64,000 nt of DNA from Dichetophora obliterata (GCA_963920525.1 OY986437.1:60468330-60532329); one strand, 5' to 3'; positions 9,870 through 22,960 are shown, counted from the stretch's first letter. Made by a program: numbers and translations. The notes: generated by a model from the sequence alone, not told the origin.

Positions 9870-11550
9870 ACTTATTATTTTATTGTAATTAAATTACTGC
9901 AGCTGAGTTTTATGAATTTTTAAAAGACAGGTAGCAAGCTTCTTATCGAGCGTTTCAAGTTATAAGAATTATTTGAATAGATACATATTTGTGGGGATAA
10001 CTCATTCATTATTTTGAGCATTAGTTTATGAAATTACCATGAATAAGAAATTCAATGCGCATCATTTCCATTTAAAATGGTTCGCCAAATAATATTTAGA
10101 AAAAAGTAATGCTATTATTTTCAACAATAGTGTTCAAGTCATATCAGAGAAAAATGTTTGGTTTTAAGTACCTTTTCATAAGATTGTTAGGGTTATTTCG
10201 ATTGCAATCTATTTTATCAAATATATTTCACAATTTTAACGACATTGTTGCTGGAAGAAGCCTACCCGCAGTTAATGGTTCGCTTTGAAGTACTCATTTT
10301 TCGCACACTTTGAAAGTAATAAAAATCGTTTAGCAAAAAAGTTATATATGGACGGACTTAATGTTGCCTGCTGCCACTTTGTATCAATTAAAAACTCGTA
10401 AATTAATTAGCGCCTAAATTTGATGCGCTCAATAATTGTCGATTCTGAAGGCGCTAAAAGTACCAGCGTTTCTACGTTGCGGTGCCTAAACTGAAGCCAG
10501 CTATGAATGGACGAATGGGAAGCGTTTAATAGACGCAGCAGCAGAGGCAGTCATTAAAACAAAGTATAAAACGCGTTTTTAATTCTTTTGTTAATGGAAG
10601 AACGTAATAAAAATGGAAACATGTGAACAACATGAAAAAGAAGAAGGCCGCAGCAGCAGATGCTGTTATACAAGGGAAGTAAAAGCTATTACATGGTGGG
10701 TAAAATATAGAAAAAGGAAACTGGAACTGGCTCAACCAAAGGAGGCATTTGCAGGCAGTTGAGGTTCTTTTTAAGCGGCAATCAGCGTCAATTAAGTATT
10801 TTATTGAATCTGCTTGCGAGAGTTTATGTTTAATTTTAATGAAACATAAATTGAATGCGAAGTGTTTTCAATGTTAAAGGTCGGTAAAAGTCAGCAGAGA
10901 TAATTTTAAAAGGAAAATATAATTATGGTGAGCATCAAAATCTTTAAAGCCAACAAACTATCTCTGATATCAGAAACTAACACTCTAGATTTAATTAAAA
11001 ATGCAGCCATTTTTAAAGACACTACCATCAATGCTACACAGAGCCAAAAAATCAAAGGGGTTCTTTAGTGCGATTACACTTAAACGGACATTTATGGCAA
11101 ATGTATTTGATTTAATTATAATGTACTTTGTTTTATATATGAAAGTACTTTGGCATGCGATTTAAATGCAAAAATCCTTATATTAAAGTAAAACAAAATT
11201 AAATTGAGGTGAAGCAAATTTAATTTTATTTAGCGCTTAATATAATTTAACCCATTTTCGGCGGCTCCTTGACGTTCTTTGACTACCGGGCCAAATTCTA
11301 TGAAACTTTGTCCAGAGTCTATATATGGCCCTTAACATTATCTGGCAAAATTAAAATTTTTACCTCCACAAGTAAGGGCTGGAAAAAATTTGATGCAAAA
11401 ATGCACCAGTAGCTGGAAATGGGCTAAGAATGGTGTGCTCTTGAGTATTTTTGAAATACGCTTATAATTAAATGAAATGCGCTAATATTAAATTTCACTT
11501 TGAATAGCAGCGTTGTACATGAAATTATTTTAATGCATTAAGCTGTTTTT
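9870..11550. other. spacer with less repetitive sequence
   Basis: Much of this stretch, especially 10240-10900, looks like single-copy DNA rather than transposon debris, with runs such as TAATTAGCGCCTAAATTTGATG. The short minus-strand frame at 10526-10735 is low-complexity. I see no gene. Conserved intronic regulatory DNA is possible but is not shown by the sequence alone. Confidence 0.35.
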
Positions 11551-11554
11551 ACCC

Positions 11555-11800
11555 GACTACGGCGAAGCAAAAGAGCTGTATAAATGTTTGACTGGTATGT
11601 ATGTATGTATGTTCATCTGTTCCCAATCTCACTTCTAAACTACTTATCATATTTTGAAAAATGAGGTATCGTTAGAAGCGTTTTGATCATCCATTGGTTA
11701 AAGGCTATGTTACGTTACATAAAATTAAACAAAGCGCCCTCTACAGGACATAACAAATGTAGTGAATATCATTAATGCAAATAAATTCTTTACATCAAAA
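11555..11800 (+). repeat. decayed dispersed repeat with GTAT microsatellite
   Basis: The segment starts TTTTTACCCGACTACGGCGA, reaches TTGACTGG and a short (GTAT)n run at 11597-11611, and includes GCGCCCTCTACAGG. Its composition differs from the surroundings and looks like the end of a transposable element, but I cannot name the family. Confidence 0.35.
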
Positions 11801-11849
11801 ATGTTTAAAAATCTAAAAAAGACAAAAATCTAGTTTTTTCTTTTCGTTA

Positions 11850-12010
11850 GAATGTCCTTCGTAGTCTAGTGGAGAGTGCGCTAGACTATCAACCCAAAGG
11901 TCCCTGGTTCGAATCCGGGTTCGAGCATGGTTCTTTTCACTTTCTTTGTTCTTTCCTACATTTAAGAATTATGGAAAACTAAAAAATTTACAACTAAATT
12001 GTGGAAAATG
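11850..12010 (+). repeat. tRNA-derived SINE, copy 1
   Basis: A tRNA-like head (about 11855-11930) has an A-box-like TAGTCTAGTGG and the B box GGTTCGAATCC, the internal promoter of RNA polymerase III. The acceptor stem does not pair well. The head is followed by a 70-80 bp tail reading TTTGTTCTTTCCTACATTTA, and the same head and tail recur at 56828-56985. Two copies sharing a non-tRNA tail identify a SINE family rather than a tRNA gene. Confidence 0.75.
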
Positions 12011-13117
12011 TGGAATTAAAGGACAGAAACAACTGAGGGGCTGGAAATGCTTGCCAAGGTTAAGGCATAACACTAGCCTCGGCCAAAAGCAATTCAAATT
12101 GTATTTTACGGTTGTTTCGCCTAATCAATAATTCACGTATGGTTCCCATCAATTCCTCTAAATAATCTATTATTTCCTTTCAGGTCACAGACCAAACCTT
12201 CTTTGTATAAGGCGCATGCCTTGGTTCTTTGATTTTTTTTTTTCAAAATGGACAAATAAATTTTGGCATTTTGCTGGATACCCACGTTAATCCGGATTTG
12301 ATTTCAGATTTCGCCTATAACATCTGGTTTTTGAGATATTGTAACTTAAGAAATTCAAACAATGCTGTTTTTGGTTAAATCGCTTATTTCATGCAAGACT
12401 GTAACAAATTAAAATTTAGTATTTTCCAGGAGAGCCTTATGAAATTTTGAAATGACATCACGACCATTAATTGTAAAGGTAGACTGAACATTGTTAAGAA
12501 TATATGTAGTTATATTTATATCTTCTATCAAAAATATCATACATTTTTCATTTTGCAGCAATAGTGAATTTCAAAGCAATATTTTTGCAAGTATTTGTTT
12601 GAGTTCTGACATTATAGCTGCAAGAATTAATTTAAAAAAATGTTTCATTTTGAGTTGTGACGATTTTACTGCAATACGATAACATACTTTTGAGCTACAG
12701 AGATGTCACGTTTTGAGTTGGTATTTATTACTACGAAAATATTAGGGTACTTGCTTACTTGCTAAGGTTGGATTTTTATTTAAAAAATGGTTTATGGTAT
12801 AATAAGTCGTTATTGATGAAATTTTGATATGAATAAAAATGAAACGTTATTGATACAAAAAAGTGAAGAAATTGCTAAAAGTCAAAACGGCACAAGTAAG
12901 AACCCTTTTTCGTCCATTACTAGTTTGCTGAGGTGAGCTCAGTGAGTATACCAAGGGTTCTGACTAAACAATTTATATCCTAAAGATGCCAATATTTAAA
13001 TGAGAAAGCCGGAGTTTTTAGTTTTCAACTGTATTAATAATCTATTTTTATTGTTACTTTCATTAGTATTTTCTTATATTAGTTTAATTATTATTTACTT
13101 AATTATACTGTAACATA
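12011..13117. other. unassigned spacer
   Basis: AT-rich DNA. An inverted pair, AAGAACCC near 12898 and GGGTTCT near 12955, is too short to define an element. No gene recognised. Confidence 0.35.
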
Positions 13118-13119
13118 TA

Positions 13120-14722
13120 CAGTGCTGCGCAAAACAATAACAACAAAATCAGTAGGCTGCTATAAAATTGTGTATCTTTTTAAATATTAGGTACACACAA
13201 AAATGATTATAGGAACCAAAGCATATATTCACACATCATATTAAAAACAAATCATATTCAAATTTGGTTTTGTTTTCTTTATTAAATTTAAAATTAATGT
13301 GATTTCATTCAGTTTGTCTGAGAGCAAAACAAAAGCAAAATAATTTATATATGGTGTCAGATTCATTATTCTTGATAACCGCTGCACATCTGAGCGACAT
13401 CGACTCTATTAAATTAGATATGTTGGTATTAGGTATATGTTCCCAAGTAAGTTTCAGGGCTTCACACAGTGCTGTCTTATTAGAAAACCTTTGACCAGAA
13501 ACTTTTACCTTCAAAATCCCAAAAAGATTTTCAATGGGATTCAAGTCATTGTGACTATACCGGCCAATCAAGGACTTGAATACCATTGCCTCTGAAACGT
13601 TCACTGAAGCGACATATTCTACTCTGAATGTGGTTGCATCTTGCTTCCTAAAATGTCATTATATACAAATCGATCCATAATTCCTTCGATTTTTTTAAAT
13701 GGTTCAACTTCTTTATAGGAAAAACAAGTGCAGACCATAATGCCACCGCCTCCGTGCTTAAAATTTATTTTGCAGTTTCAGGCTTCAAGTCGTGTACCTG
13801 GGTGGCGCCGCACCGTGCACATCCCATCTGAATTAATCAAGTTGATTAATCATTCATCGCTAAAAAACGGTTTTCGATTTTTGAATGATCCAATTTAGGT
13901 GCTCTAAGACTCGCAAGACTGAGTCTAAAAAACAATAAATTGCAACTTGTTGTCACAATTTCAGACAGAATTGTTTAAATTGTAACACCTCACCTTGTTT
14001 TTTATGCTAAGCTGTAAGCAAAGGTTTCTCTGCTGATCTGTAACTTCTTTAATCGTTCTCAACGGCTCGTCATCAAAAATTGCTGTGATGGATATCTAAA
14101 TCAAGTGTCCGAACAACCTCTTTGGATGTGGCAAATGCATTTCGTTTGAACACGCCACAAATGTTCCTGTCATCACTCAGCGATGTCTTTCGCGGCCGCC
14201 CTCTTTAATGTACCGTTGTTACGTCTTTTGCGATGGTATATTTCTTTATTAATTTGCAAATTATTGACTGATTAATATCAAACTGAATTTCCGTTTTTGT
14301 ATTCGGAAATAATTTGCAATTTAAGAACTTCCCAGTATTTAAAAGGTGCCATTATAAATGGAACAGTCAATGTCACAACTAGCGCAAAAACAAAACTAAA
14401 CTTAAATGTTTATGACTTACAAACAACACGTGCTTTACAATAACGGAACTTTTACCGGTAATTCTTGGAACTTTTGTTCTCTTTTTACATTTTTCAAATT
14501 TTGTTGCTTTTGTTTTGCTCTCAGACAAATTGAATGTAGCCACATTAATTTGAAATTTAATTAAAAAAACTAAACCAAATTTGAATTTGATTTGTTTTAT
14601 ATATGATGTATGAATATATGCTTTGATTCCTATAATTATTTTTGTGTGTCCCCAATATTAACACAGATACACGATTTTGTTGCAGCGCACTTATTTTGTT
14701 GCTATTGTTGTGCGCAACACTG
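13120..14722. mobile_element. Tc1-like transposon, second family
   Basis: Long terminal inverted repeats of about 60 bp begin CAGTGCTGCGCAAAACAATA on the left and CAGTGTTGCGCACAACAATA on the right (reverse-complemented). TA lies immediately outside both ends (13118-13119 and 14723-14724). At 1603 bp it has the usual length of a Tc1 element. It carries a minus-strand transposase fossil. Confidence 0.92.
13305..14340 (-). pseudogene. Tc1-like transposase fossil
   Basis: Read on the minus strand from about 14340. An AT-hook-like GRPRKTSLSDDRNICGVFKR begins the second DNA-binding helix-turn-helix (about 14090-14210). An in-frame stop lies close to the first catalytic Asp of a SDE block (13856-13858), followed by FKHGGGGIMVC and KIEGIMDRFVYNDIL. 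The second Asp block (normally DNDPKHT) is missing, apparently deleted near 13600. The C-terminus (13305-13604) is open, with HNDLNPIENLFGILK carrying the catalytic Glu and a normal tail. Stops and frameshifts confirm loss of function. Confidence 0.9.
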
Positions 14723-14991
14723 TATATACATGCAACATATATATTATATATATATATGTTATAATTTGCGACATAGGTCCTCACAGCATCACTGTCAGCG
14801 AACATCTGAATTATATTATCTTCTGTTTTGAGCTTTGTGTACATGTGAAAAGTTACGCTCAGAGAACGCTCAGAGAGCTATGGGGCGTCCAGCGCTGTTT
14901 TAAAGTGATTTTACCGATTTCATACAGTCACTTTGTATGGGAGGTAGATGCGGCTTTGCTTTAATTTTACCAAATTTTAAACTTAAACTTA

Positions 14992-15290
14992 GATTAAGGC
15001 TTATATGCACAATTTTAAGCCATTTAAATTACTTTTGAGGAGTTTTAGGAGTTATAACCATTTTCATATTCTCTTTGCATGGGAGTTTTTCATTTGATTT
15101 AAAAAATTGCATACTCAGCCTGCGTACTTGAGATCAAGGCTTATGTGTAAAATATCAAGCCATTAAAGTAAATTTTGTGACACTTAAGGAGATTTTAAAG
15201 GTATCATTTGGTCACTATTCAGGGGATGTAGGCGTGGTATTCATTCGGTTTAGCTCATTTTTATTGGGGGCATAAAATTAAATTTTAAAA
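14992..15290. repeat. two-unit tandem repeat
   Basis: Two diverged units about 139 bp apart share AAGGCTTAT, AAGCCATT and AAGGAGTTTTA-like blocks (14995 and 15135). The right part carries GGGGATGTAGGCGTGG, typical in feel of fly interspersed repeats. No gene. Confidence 0.5.
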
Positions 15291-15299
15291 ATTTTTAAC

Positions 15300-17920
15300 C
15301 TAATTGTATGTACGTTATATTAAAAGCGTGCTGCAAATAGCACATGTTTACAGCTATATTTTATGCATTAAACAAGCACTTGAAAGCAAGCAAATGGCAA
15401 ACAAGAGGAATTCGACGAACAAAAGAGAGAGTAGAAAAAACAAAACTCAAAGCACACGCACTTAATTCCATTTCTTTCTATTCACACATTCGTTCATTTA
15501 ATTTTGTTTAATTAATATATTAAATTAGCGTCACGTGAGCGACGCGCCGACGTGTTTGCATGCGTGCGTGAATAGATAAAAACAAAACCAGAAGAGATGA
15601 GACAAACTTTTATTTCACAGGTAAAACAAATAGAATAAATAAATGAAGTAGAGGTGGTAGAGCTTATATAAGGAAGCCGCCTGCGAAGGTGTCAACGCAC
15701 GTTTTGGCCAATGAAGGATTTTTCATTTAATTTTTTGTTGTTTTTGTTGAAATTTTTTCTTGCATGTCTCTCTAATTAACTCAACTTGAACTGACAAAGT
15801 TTTTCGGTTGCACAGCAATTAACTGTAGTCGGTTTTGGTACGGTTGTCAAAGAGGACAGATAGTGAAGGTGTAGGTGTAAATTATAAATATGTCGACATA
15901 AATAAGCTTTAATTATATTATTTTATCCTAATTAAACATGTTTCTAGGTACTTTGTTAAGAGTAGTACGTAACACGTTTAGCGTAATCATGTTGCGCAAA
16001 ACGTGATGGTGATCCTTAGCAAAAAAGAAAACACGCTTATCTACATTTTCATTTAGCACATAATCAAGTTTCTTTTCTCAAGAATTCATGTTTTAGTCAG
16101 AAAGATATGAACATCAATACCAACATATACAAAAAAAAAAACAGAGTTTTCTGAGTTTGTAATTAAGCATTATAAAGTCTTCGTACACATTATGAAGCTG
16201 AATGTGTTTGTGCATTGACATTGACAGTTGGTAGACATCTCCCACAATCCTTGTCGAAACAAGTAGTACGACCAGGTGTGCTGCGTTGCCACTGCAGAGA
16301 AAGACGCCTCCTGCAAGGCCATCTTACAGTCGGTTGTTACAAATTTTATTAAGCATCGATGTAGATAAAAGATATACCGGGATATGAGAAAATCTGATAT
16401 GTCTTGTTAAGATCGATAGTTTCTTTTCATTGTTAAGACAACAGTTTGACTTTATTCATCTCTGTAACTATATTGCGTTCTCTAATTGAAAGTTTTGTTA
16501 TGAAGTTTATTTTTGAAAGTCATTAAACAGGTGTCAAAACATGCAAGACTTATGCAGTGGGTTGGTTATAGCTGAACCACTCAAGGCACTGAAGAGAGAA
16601 ATGTAGCGATTTTCGAAACAGGCTGTCTAGTCTGCTGTGAGATTGATTCTATACCAAGGGTGTCTAATCAAAAACAATAAAAAATTTCAATGCGCATTAG
16701 TACACTCAAAAAAATCTGCTGCACTTAAATTAATAAACTGTGGCTTCAATTCATAGGCATGGGTTTTTTATATTCTATAGTGTTTTCTCCTTAATGTCGA
16801 GAATTATACTGATTTTATATGGTTTAAATACAAATTTTAAATTTTTGATAGTTTTAATCATACTTGATTTTAAATACAAATTATAGTTGTTTGATAGTTT
16901 AATATCATTTATTGAGCTTTAGGTCAAGTTATAACAATTAATTGCACTAACGAATTTTTCCAAAGAAACAACAACAACAACGTTTTTAATATGAATAGGA
17001 AAACATCACTAGCTGATGTAATTGCAATTTCGGCCCTGCCGCAGGCTTCATCAGAAATCTGTCTGATTCGCCCGTGCAAGCGCATTAGCGCTCTGCACCA
17101 CAAAGGCGATGAGATTTTAATTGTCAAGTTCTCAGTTTTTCTCCTTTCATATCTCCCTATTGCCCATGAAACATTTATAATTTGTATTTAAATCATATAA
17201 AATCAACATAATAAATAAAAAGGTCTTATAGAAAAACTTTAATGTAGATAATTTTTACATGATTTAACGAGCTCACGTCTTGATTTCGTTGCAACGTTAT
17301 CAAAACAGCTTTTTAGTCTTGAAGAAAAGTTTTTAATTAAATATAAGAGATTGAGGTAGGATAAAAGTTAAATTTCCAAAAATTGAATAAAAGCAGAAAT
17401 AACTTGAAGAAAAACTGTATTGATATCAAGTCCGCTTGCAACAGTTTACAGCATGATTTCTTAAATTTGGAGATATATGTTACAATACTTGGATATTTTA
17501 TAGAAATACATGTAAGTTTTTTTCTATTTTTGTACACCACAACTGATTTATTTTAAGGACGCTTTTTTTATATTTCTATTAAAATGACGTACAAAGCAAA
17601 CGATTCTTAATAAGGCAAATCAAGCGACGATTGTTTAACAACTGCGATGGTCGAATGAATAATCTGATGCACGTTCACTCACGTTGCCAAGGTTTAAGTC
17701 TCCGCATAATGGTAATTTTTCAATTTAATTTAATGTTTATAATAATAATGTTTGCAGTTTTTCGGTAGTATAAAAATCATAATTCTCACAGGAGCTGTTT
17801 CTTAAAAAAGGTTGTTTTTTTTTGCAAAAATTCCAAAATTTTTTCAGGGATTCGATGAAAATTTTTTATGTTCAGAGAAAATGTTTCTCGTTGTTATAGC
17901 CAATGATAAATAAGCGGTAA
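15300..17920. other. spacer, mostly unassigned
   Basis: A long stretch without a supported gene. At 15535-15560 there is a GC-rich CACGTGAGCGACGCGCCGAC run, and at 15664 a TATATAAGG that resembles a TATA box but has no supporting gene. Around 17020-17115 a more GC-rich block is open on both strands, with no recognisable domain. These islands may be conserved regulatory DNA, but that cannot be seen from one sequence. Confidence 0.35.
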
Positions 17921-17924
17921 AAAA

Positions 17925-18152
17925 ACTCAGTAAAATGTAATAAGATTTTAACACCACTGCGCTTAGTTTCTTCAATTTAACGAAATAGTTAAGGATTGGA
18001 TAATTTTCTTAAAATATTTTACACTTCTGGTTTAAATTTAACGAAAAATATATACTTCATTTTTAGAAAATCGGCCATGGCGCTAAATGAAACCAGATTT
18101 TTATCAATTGGGTGCTATTCTTCTAGATTTTCTGGAAAATTTTTTCTGAGTG
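17925..18152. repeat. dispersed repeat, copy 1
   Basis: The segment runs from CTCAGTAAAATGTAATAAG through AGTTTCTTCAATTTAACGAA and CGGCCATGGCGCTAAAT to GAAAATTTTTTCTGAG. The outer CTCAGTAAAATG and CTCAGAAAAAAT face each other as short terminal repeats. The same blocks, in the same order, occur at 34570-34670 and 35275-35352, where about 600 bp separate them. Confidence 0.65.
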
Positions 18153-18730
18153 TATCATGCATGTAATGGGCGCTTCATTTTCCTTTCAAATAGTGCTATT
18201 TTAGAGCGCTATATTTGTAGCACTTTCCGTTACGATAACGTCGTACTTAAAAAAGAAGTATTTGATTTTAGTGTAAAAAAAAAATTAATTTCAAAAACTG
18301 TAGAAATTCATAAAATCGTTTTAAGACTGTGTTTTTTGCTTTTCCTTTATCAAATGAAATTTCAAATAAAATGCATACAAATTCATACCTTTTTATATCG
18401 TTGCCCTAATTCTAATAGGATGTTTGTCAAAATTGGGCAAAGTAACGTTTATTAACGATTTAGGTAGATTGGTCAAAATTACATCTGCATATGTCCTTTT
18501 TTTAGTTTTTAATGTTTGTATGAAAAAAAGGGAGGTAGAACGTTTGAAGCAGTACATTATCGTATGAACTTCCTACAAATAAACAGTTTTCTTTGCCTCC
18601 TAAATAGATAATTTTGACTTACGTCGTATTAGAATTGGGCCGATGATATGAACTATAAAGGAAACAAAGTCCTCTTGTGTGTTGGATAGTTTTATTTTGC
18701 CGTTTTACCTTGTGATATTTTTTAGTGTTA
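18153..18730. other. unassigned spacer
   Basis: AT-rich DNA with one open frame (18150-18455) that shows no recognisable domain and unremarkable codon content. No supported feature. Confidence 0.35.
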
Positions 18731-19497
18731 TCTATTTATATAAAATGGAATGTGTGTTTGTTTATTTGTTTGTTTGTTTGTTTGTACCTTATAGGAGACC
18801 AAACCTCTGGACCGATCTTCCTGAAATTTTCACAGCATTTAACTGGGACTCTGGCATGATTAATAGGGTACTTTTTTCGACCACGCCTACTTTTACGCCC
18901 ACTTTTTTAAAATTATGTAATTGCTCCCATATAGTTTTTAACAGATTTACTTCAAATTATATACACATTATACTCCAGGCGAGGTAGAAATAAACATTTC
19001 TTACGCTACGCCCCCTTTCACGCCCCCTTTCACGCCCCTTTTCACGCCAAATTTAAGTTTTAAACTTTTTGTTCTCTGTACAAATTTGTTCCTTCCAACG
19101 GATTATTTTTTATTTGGTCGTATATTGCTCTTAATACTGTTAACGTCGCCATATTACTATGAACCACGCCTACTTTACCGCCCCCTTTTTTAATTCAGAT
19201 ACTTACTTATACCACTAACAATGTTTGCTATATAAAATACTTTTTTGTAATATGTATTTACCTAAAGTTTTATATACTTTTTATCTACAGGTAAGGTAGC
19301 CATAGATTTTTTTATTACCAAATCCCCCTTTTTCGCCCCATTTTACTTTAATTATAATTAATCTGCTTTCAATCTATATATATAAAAATGAATGTCTGTC
19401 TGTTTGTTTGTTTGTGCTTTATAGGAGGCCAAACCCTTAGACCGATCTTCCTGAAACTTTCACAGCATGTTACTATGACTCTGGAAAGAATAATAGG

Positions 19498-19942
19498 CTA
19501 TATGAAGTTTTTATTGGACAAAGGGGCGTGGTACTGCCCATATAACCCAAAAATTTAAATCGCCATATTTTGAGCATTTTTTGACCTACGTAGATGCTAT
19601 TTGATACATATGGTATTGGCATAGTTAGGAATACGTACCAGGAGAAAAGTGGGTGGGACCACGCCCCTTTTTAGGAAAATTAAAAATCGTAATATAGTCT
19701 TAACTACTGGACCGATCGTCATTAAATTTTCACAATAGGATATTCTTACGAAATAATAAATTCTTGACTATATAAAGTTGTGAGTGGACGAAGGGGCGTG
19801 GCCTCGCCCATATAACCCAAAATTTAAAATCGTCATATCTTGGGCATTTTTTGACCAACGGCGGCAGTATTTGCTAAATATGGTATTGGCATGAATAGAA
19901 ATACGTACCAAAAGAAAAGTGGGTGGAGCACGCCCCTTTGTT
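19498..19942 (+). repeat. tandem duplication inside the Helitron-like element
   Basis: Two units about 271 bp apart share GGGGCGTGG, CCCATATAACCCAAAA, GGTATTGGCAT and ACGTACCA followed by GAAAAGTGGGTGG (starting near 19498 and 19769). Confidence 0.75.
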
Positions 19943-20110
19943 TGCGATATATTGGAGGCTGGACCTGATAACCGACCTTAAATTTTCACAGCGTTCAGCT
20001 TTGACTCAGGAATACTTATTACATGATAATATTTTTCGACCATGCACACTTCTGCACCTACTTTTTTACTACGTTTATTAACGGCTTTACCACAAATTTA
20101 AAATACATAT

Positions 20111-20265
20111 TAATTAAAATAGTGGGGTAGCCCCATTCTCTTTCTTCTACCACTGTCTTCACAACAGCTGATTTTATAATACGTGTTTATTAAAATAGAG
20201 AAAGGGGTAACCCCATTTTCATTCTCCCACAACTGACTGCGAAACAGCTGATTGTGTAATTGCTG
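20111..20265 (+). repeat. two-unit tandem repeat, about 78 bp
   Basis: Units beginning ATTAAAATAG at 20111 and 20189 share GGGGTARCCCCATT and AACAGCTGATT. They lie within the 3' half of the Helitron-like element. Confidence 0.75.
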
Positions 20266-20469
20266 CTTTTTGATTGGTCTAAAAATAAAAAGGGGGAGCA
20301 TGAAGCAATTTACATGCGATTCAGTGCTGAATTCTAATTGGTTTACAACAAAAAAAAAAGTCGAAGCATTGCAATATTTAAATTAAATAAATAAATTTTT
20401 GTAAATATATAAATACTTTTAATTTTATTTAATACGAGGGGGGTAGCGAAGCACACCGGGTTCAGCTAG

Positions 20470-22960
20470 TATTATTCTAAGAGCGATTCCATCAATTGAA
20501 ACGTATCCGCGAATTATGTTGTAAGCGATATTTATTAAGTTATTTTTTTGCGGAATAATATATAATCTTTGGCGGAATAATAATAAATAAACTATACAAT
20601 CTTTGGCTCGGCTCTTGCTACGATTTTGTATTTCATATAGCGGGAGCGGAGCGCATACATTTGATGACATGACTATGTTAAAAAATCCGCTATACACAAG
20701 GAGAATGAAGCGCGCTAATGTTTTTTTTTTGAGCGCTTCAGATGCGCTTATAAAGTGCTCGCTTAGATTTTTATGTTTGCGCTTGTAAGGCTTTTGCTTA
20801 AAAAAGTTTGCGCTTGAAGAAAAGCTTGAGTTCAACAACGAAACAGAAGCAACAAACTTTCAGTAGCTGTCCAAACTTCATGCTGACAAGTTGCGGTTGC
20901 TTGCTGTTCTGTTTTTTTATTGTATTGGCGGTCTTTATGAGGTCAAAATAAAACTTAACAAGCTATCTATGATCCATTACTTATTGGGGCTTCAAACCAT
21001 TACTTATTGGGTTGAGTTCTTTGATAATAATTGTTTAAAGCTTAGTGAAGATGCTTGACGAAAATTGGGACGAAAATTGCTGAAAATTTCTTTGGTGAGG
21101 CTGAAAGCCTAGTATGTCAAAACAAGGAAAAAAATAGTTCTTTTTGGGTTTTTTATAAGTGTTTTAGTCCTACTAAAACAAAAAAATAATAAATGTACTT
21201 TATTACATTTCCTTTATGTCAATTATTTCTATATGTTCTTAAAAAATAAAAATAAAAAAATTATTATTATATTTTTTAGTAAAAAACACTTCTTTCTGAC
21301 TTGTATCATTCAGTTTGTATATATTTTTTTGTTAAGTGCATGATTTACGTGATGATGAGGTCATAATCTTACTATGATGAGGTTCATCACTGAAACAAAC
21401 TCCCATTTTGAGAACCTTAATAAGACCGGAATGAAATAAATTCGGAAATAAATTGCTTTCTTCCGAAAAAATACCTTTTATTTAAAAAGTCACTGACTTA
21501 TCAAATTTCCCTTATAACTATTTCTTGAACTATAAGTAATTGCTTTGATTTTTATTCAAAAACATTTCAAGAAAAAATGCTAGTTTATCATTTGGCTCGA
21601 TGTCTAGAAACACATTCAGTTTTTTGTCTCTAAGGAGTCAAGCAGATATGACACTAAGAGTCGCCAAGCTATACATTTGACACATCACTTCTAAATATCC
21701 TAAAGAAAAAAAAGGATTTGCAGACACCCTTTGTCGTGATATTCCTCATTTCATTTATTTGTGTTTTTGTTAAATTCCGCATAAGCAATGTTTATCTTAA
21801 GGATTTTTCAGATCTTCTGCGAATTATCTTTATTCATTTAAAGACTGAAGAATTTTATTTAGCTGTGTTTGTGGATGGAAACATTATTTTTTATATGTAT
21901 ACAATTTTAAGCATGAACAAAGTAAAAAGATGCTGTAAATATTTAGATATTAATGTATACAAAGAATATTTGGCGGCATTCTCTATTTTGTTTGTCTTAA
22001 ATGATGTTGCCACACGGAGATGAAAGCTTTGGCGGCAGACGATAGCAAAATGCTGTCGCTAAGTAAGTTTAAACAACTGTTTGTTAACGAAGCATAACGC
22101 AAATGAAGGAATGTATAATAAAAATGCTATAAATGACGATGAAAGTAACAAAGTTAACAAGGTTCATGCGGATAATTTCAGGAAAATGTAGCTTTGAGCA
22201 ACATAAGTTAGACTTAATACTTCAACAACTCATTACAGCTTGAAAACAATTTTTTATGCTTACAAGATTTAAGAAAAAAAGTAACCATTATACTAGTTTT
22301 TCCTAAATTGTAAGCATTACAAGAACAAATGTTTATTGCAAAAGTTTTCCAATTATTTTTGCGAAATATTCCAATGTCAAAAACTGTTTACCGAAACTTG
22401 ATCCAATTAGTGTAAATATGTCAGGAGCTGAGCACGCAACAACATTAATCAAGCGGTAAGCGGCAAAGACAGAGCGACTCTGCAACAAGGAGTAGATGAG
22501 TAAGTGAGTGAATGTGTTGCATTCAACAGAAAAGAGATGGCAAGAGTTTGCGTTGAACAACAATATAATCCTGCAGGCAAACAAATAAAGTAACAAACAA
22601 ACAAGCAACCGAGCAAACAAGCGCAGCAAGTCAATCAAATGTCTCGCAAGACTACGTTATGATTTAAGATTTTCAAGACTTTAACCCTTGAATAAACTTT
22701 GACATGAAGGAAAGTGGAATGGAGTCGGTAAAAGGACGAAGAAAAATATGAATTTCTTAAAAAGTGCGTACGTGCGCTTATGTTTTTGTTAAATACATAA
22801 ACGAAAGCCAAAAACAACTCCAAAATTTTTTCAATGTCAGCTCAATTTTTTTTGTCAAAATTGGCAGACAACCGATAGATTCTAGAAACTGTTAAATAAA
22901 TACTGAAGCGTGTCAGGAAAATCGTGTCAAGTCTTTTTGGCACACACACCATTAAGACAT
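20470..22960. other. spacer, no supported gene
   Basis: Open frames of 100-137 codons occur here (for example 20425-20838 on the minus strand and 21718-22023 on the plus strand), but none shows a domain, a repeat pattern or protein-like composition that I recognise. I treat them as chance frames in AT-rich DNA. The segment 22420-22700, with GCAAACAAG-type runs, looks like simple intronic DNA. Confidence 0.35.

Larger units (their letters stand above)
18731..20469 (+). mobile_element. Helitron-like non-autonomous elements, two 5' ends
   Basis: Two copies of a Helitron-type 5' end, TCTATTTATATAAAATGGAA (18731) and TCTATATATATAAAAATGAA (19373), are each followed by TGTTTGTTTG runs and by GACCGATCTTCCTGAAA with TTTCACAGCAT. 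One 3' end, GCGAAGCACACCGGGTTCAG ending in CTAG (20466-20469), follows. TC at the start, CTAG at the end, and A on the left with T on the right (19372, 20470) fit Helitron insertion between A and T. The simplest reading is a complete short copy (19373-20469) beside or inserted into a 5' fragment (18731-19372). No Rep/helicase gene is present. Confidence 0.7.

Noticed and set aside
11855..11930. A functional tRNA gene
   Set aside because: The acceptor stem does not pair, the anticodon arm is irregular, and the same sequence with a shared non-tRNA tail occurs elsewhere, so it is a SINE.
15660..15675. TATATAAGG as a promoter
   Set aside because: No initiator, downstream gene or exon was found, and such words are common in AT-rich DNA.
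21718..22023. 101-codon hydrophobic frame as a membrane protein gene
   Set aside because: Hydrophobicity is expected from T-rich DNA. There is no recognised motif and no supporting context.
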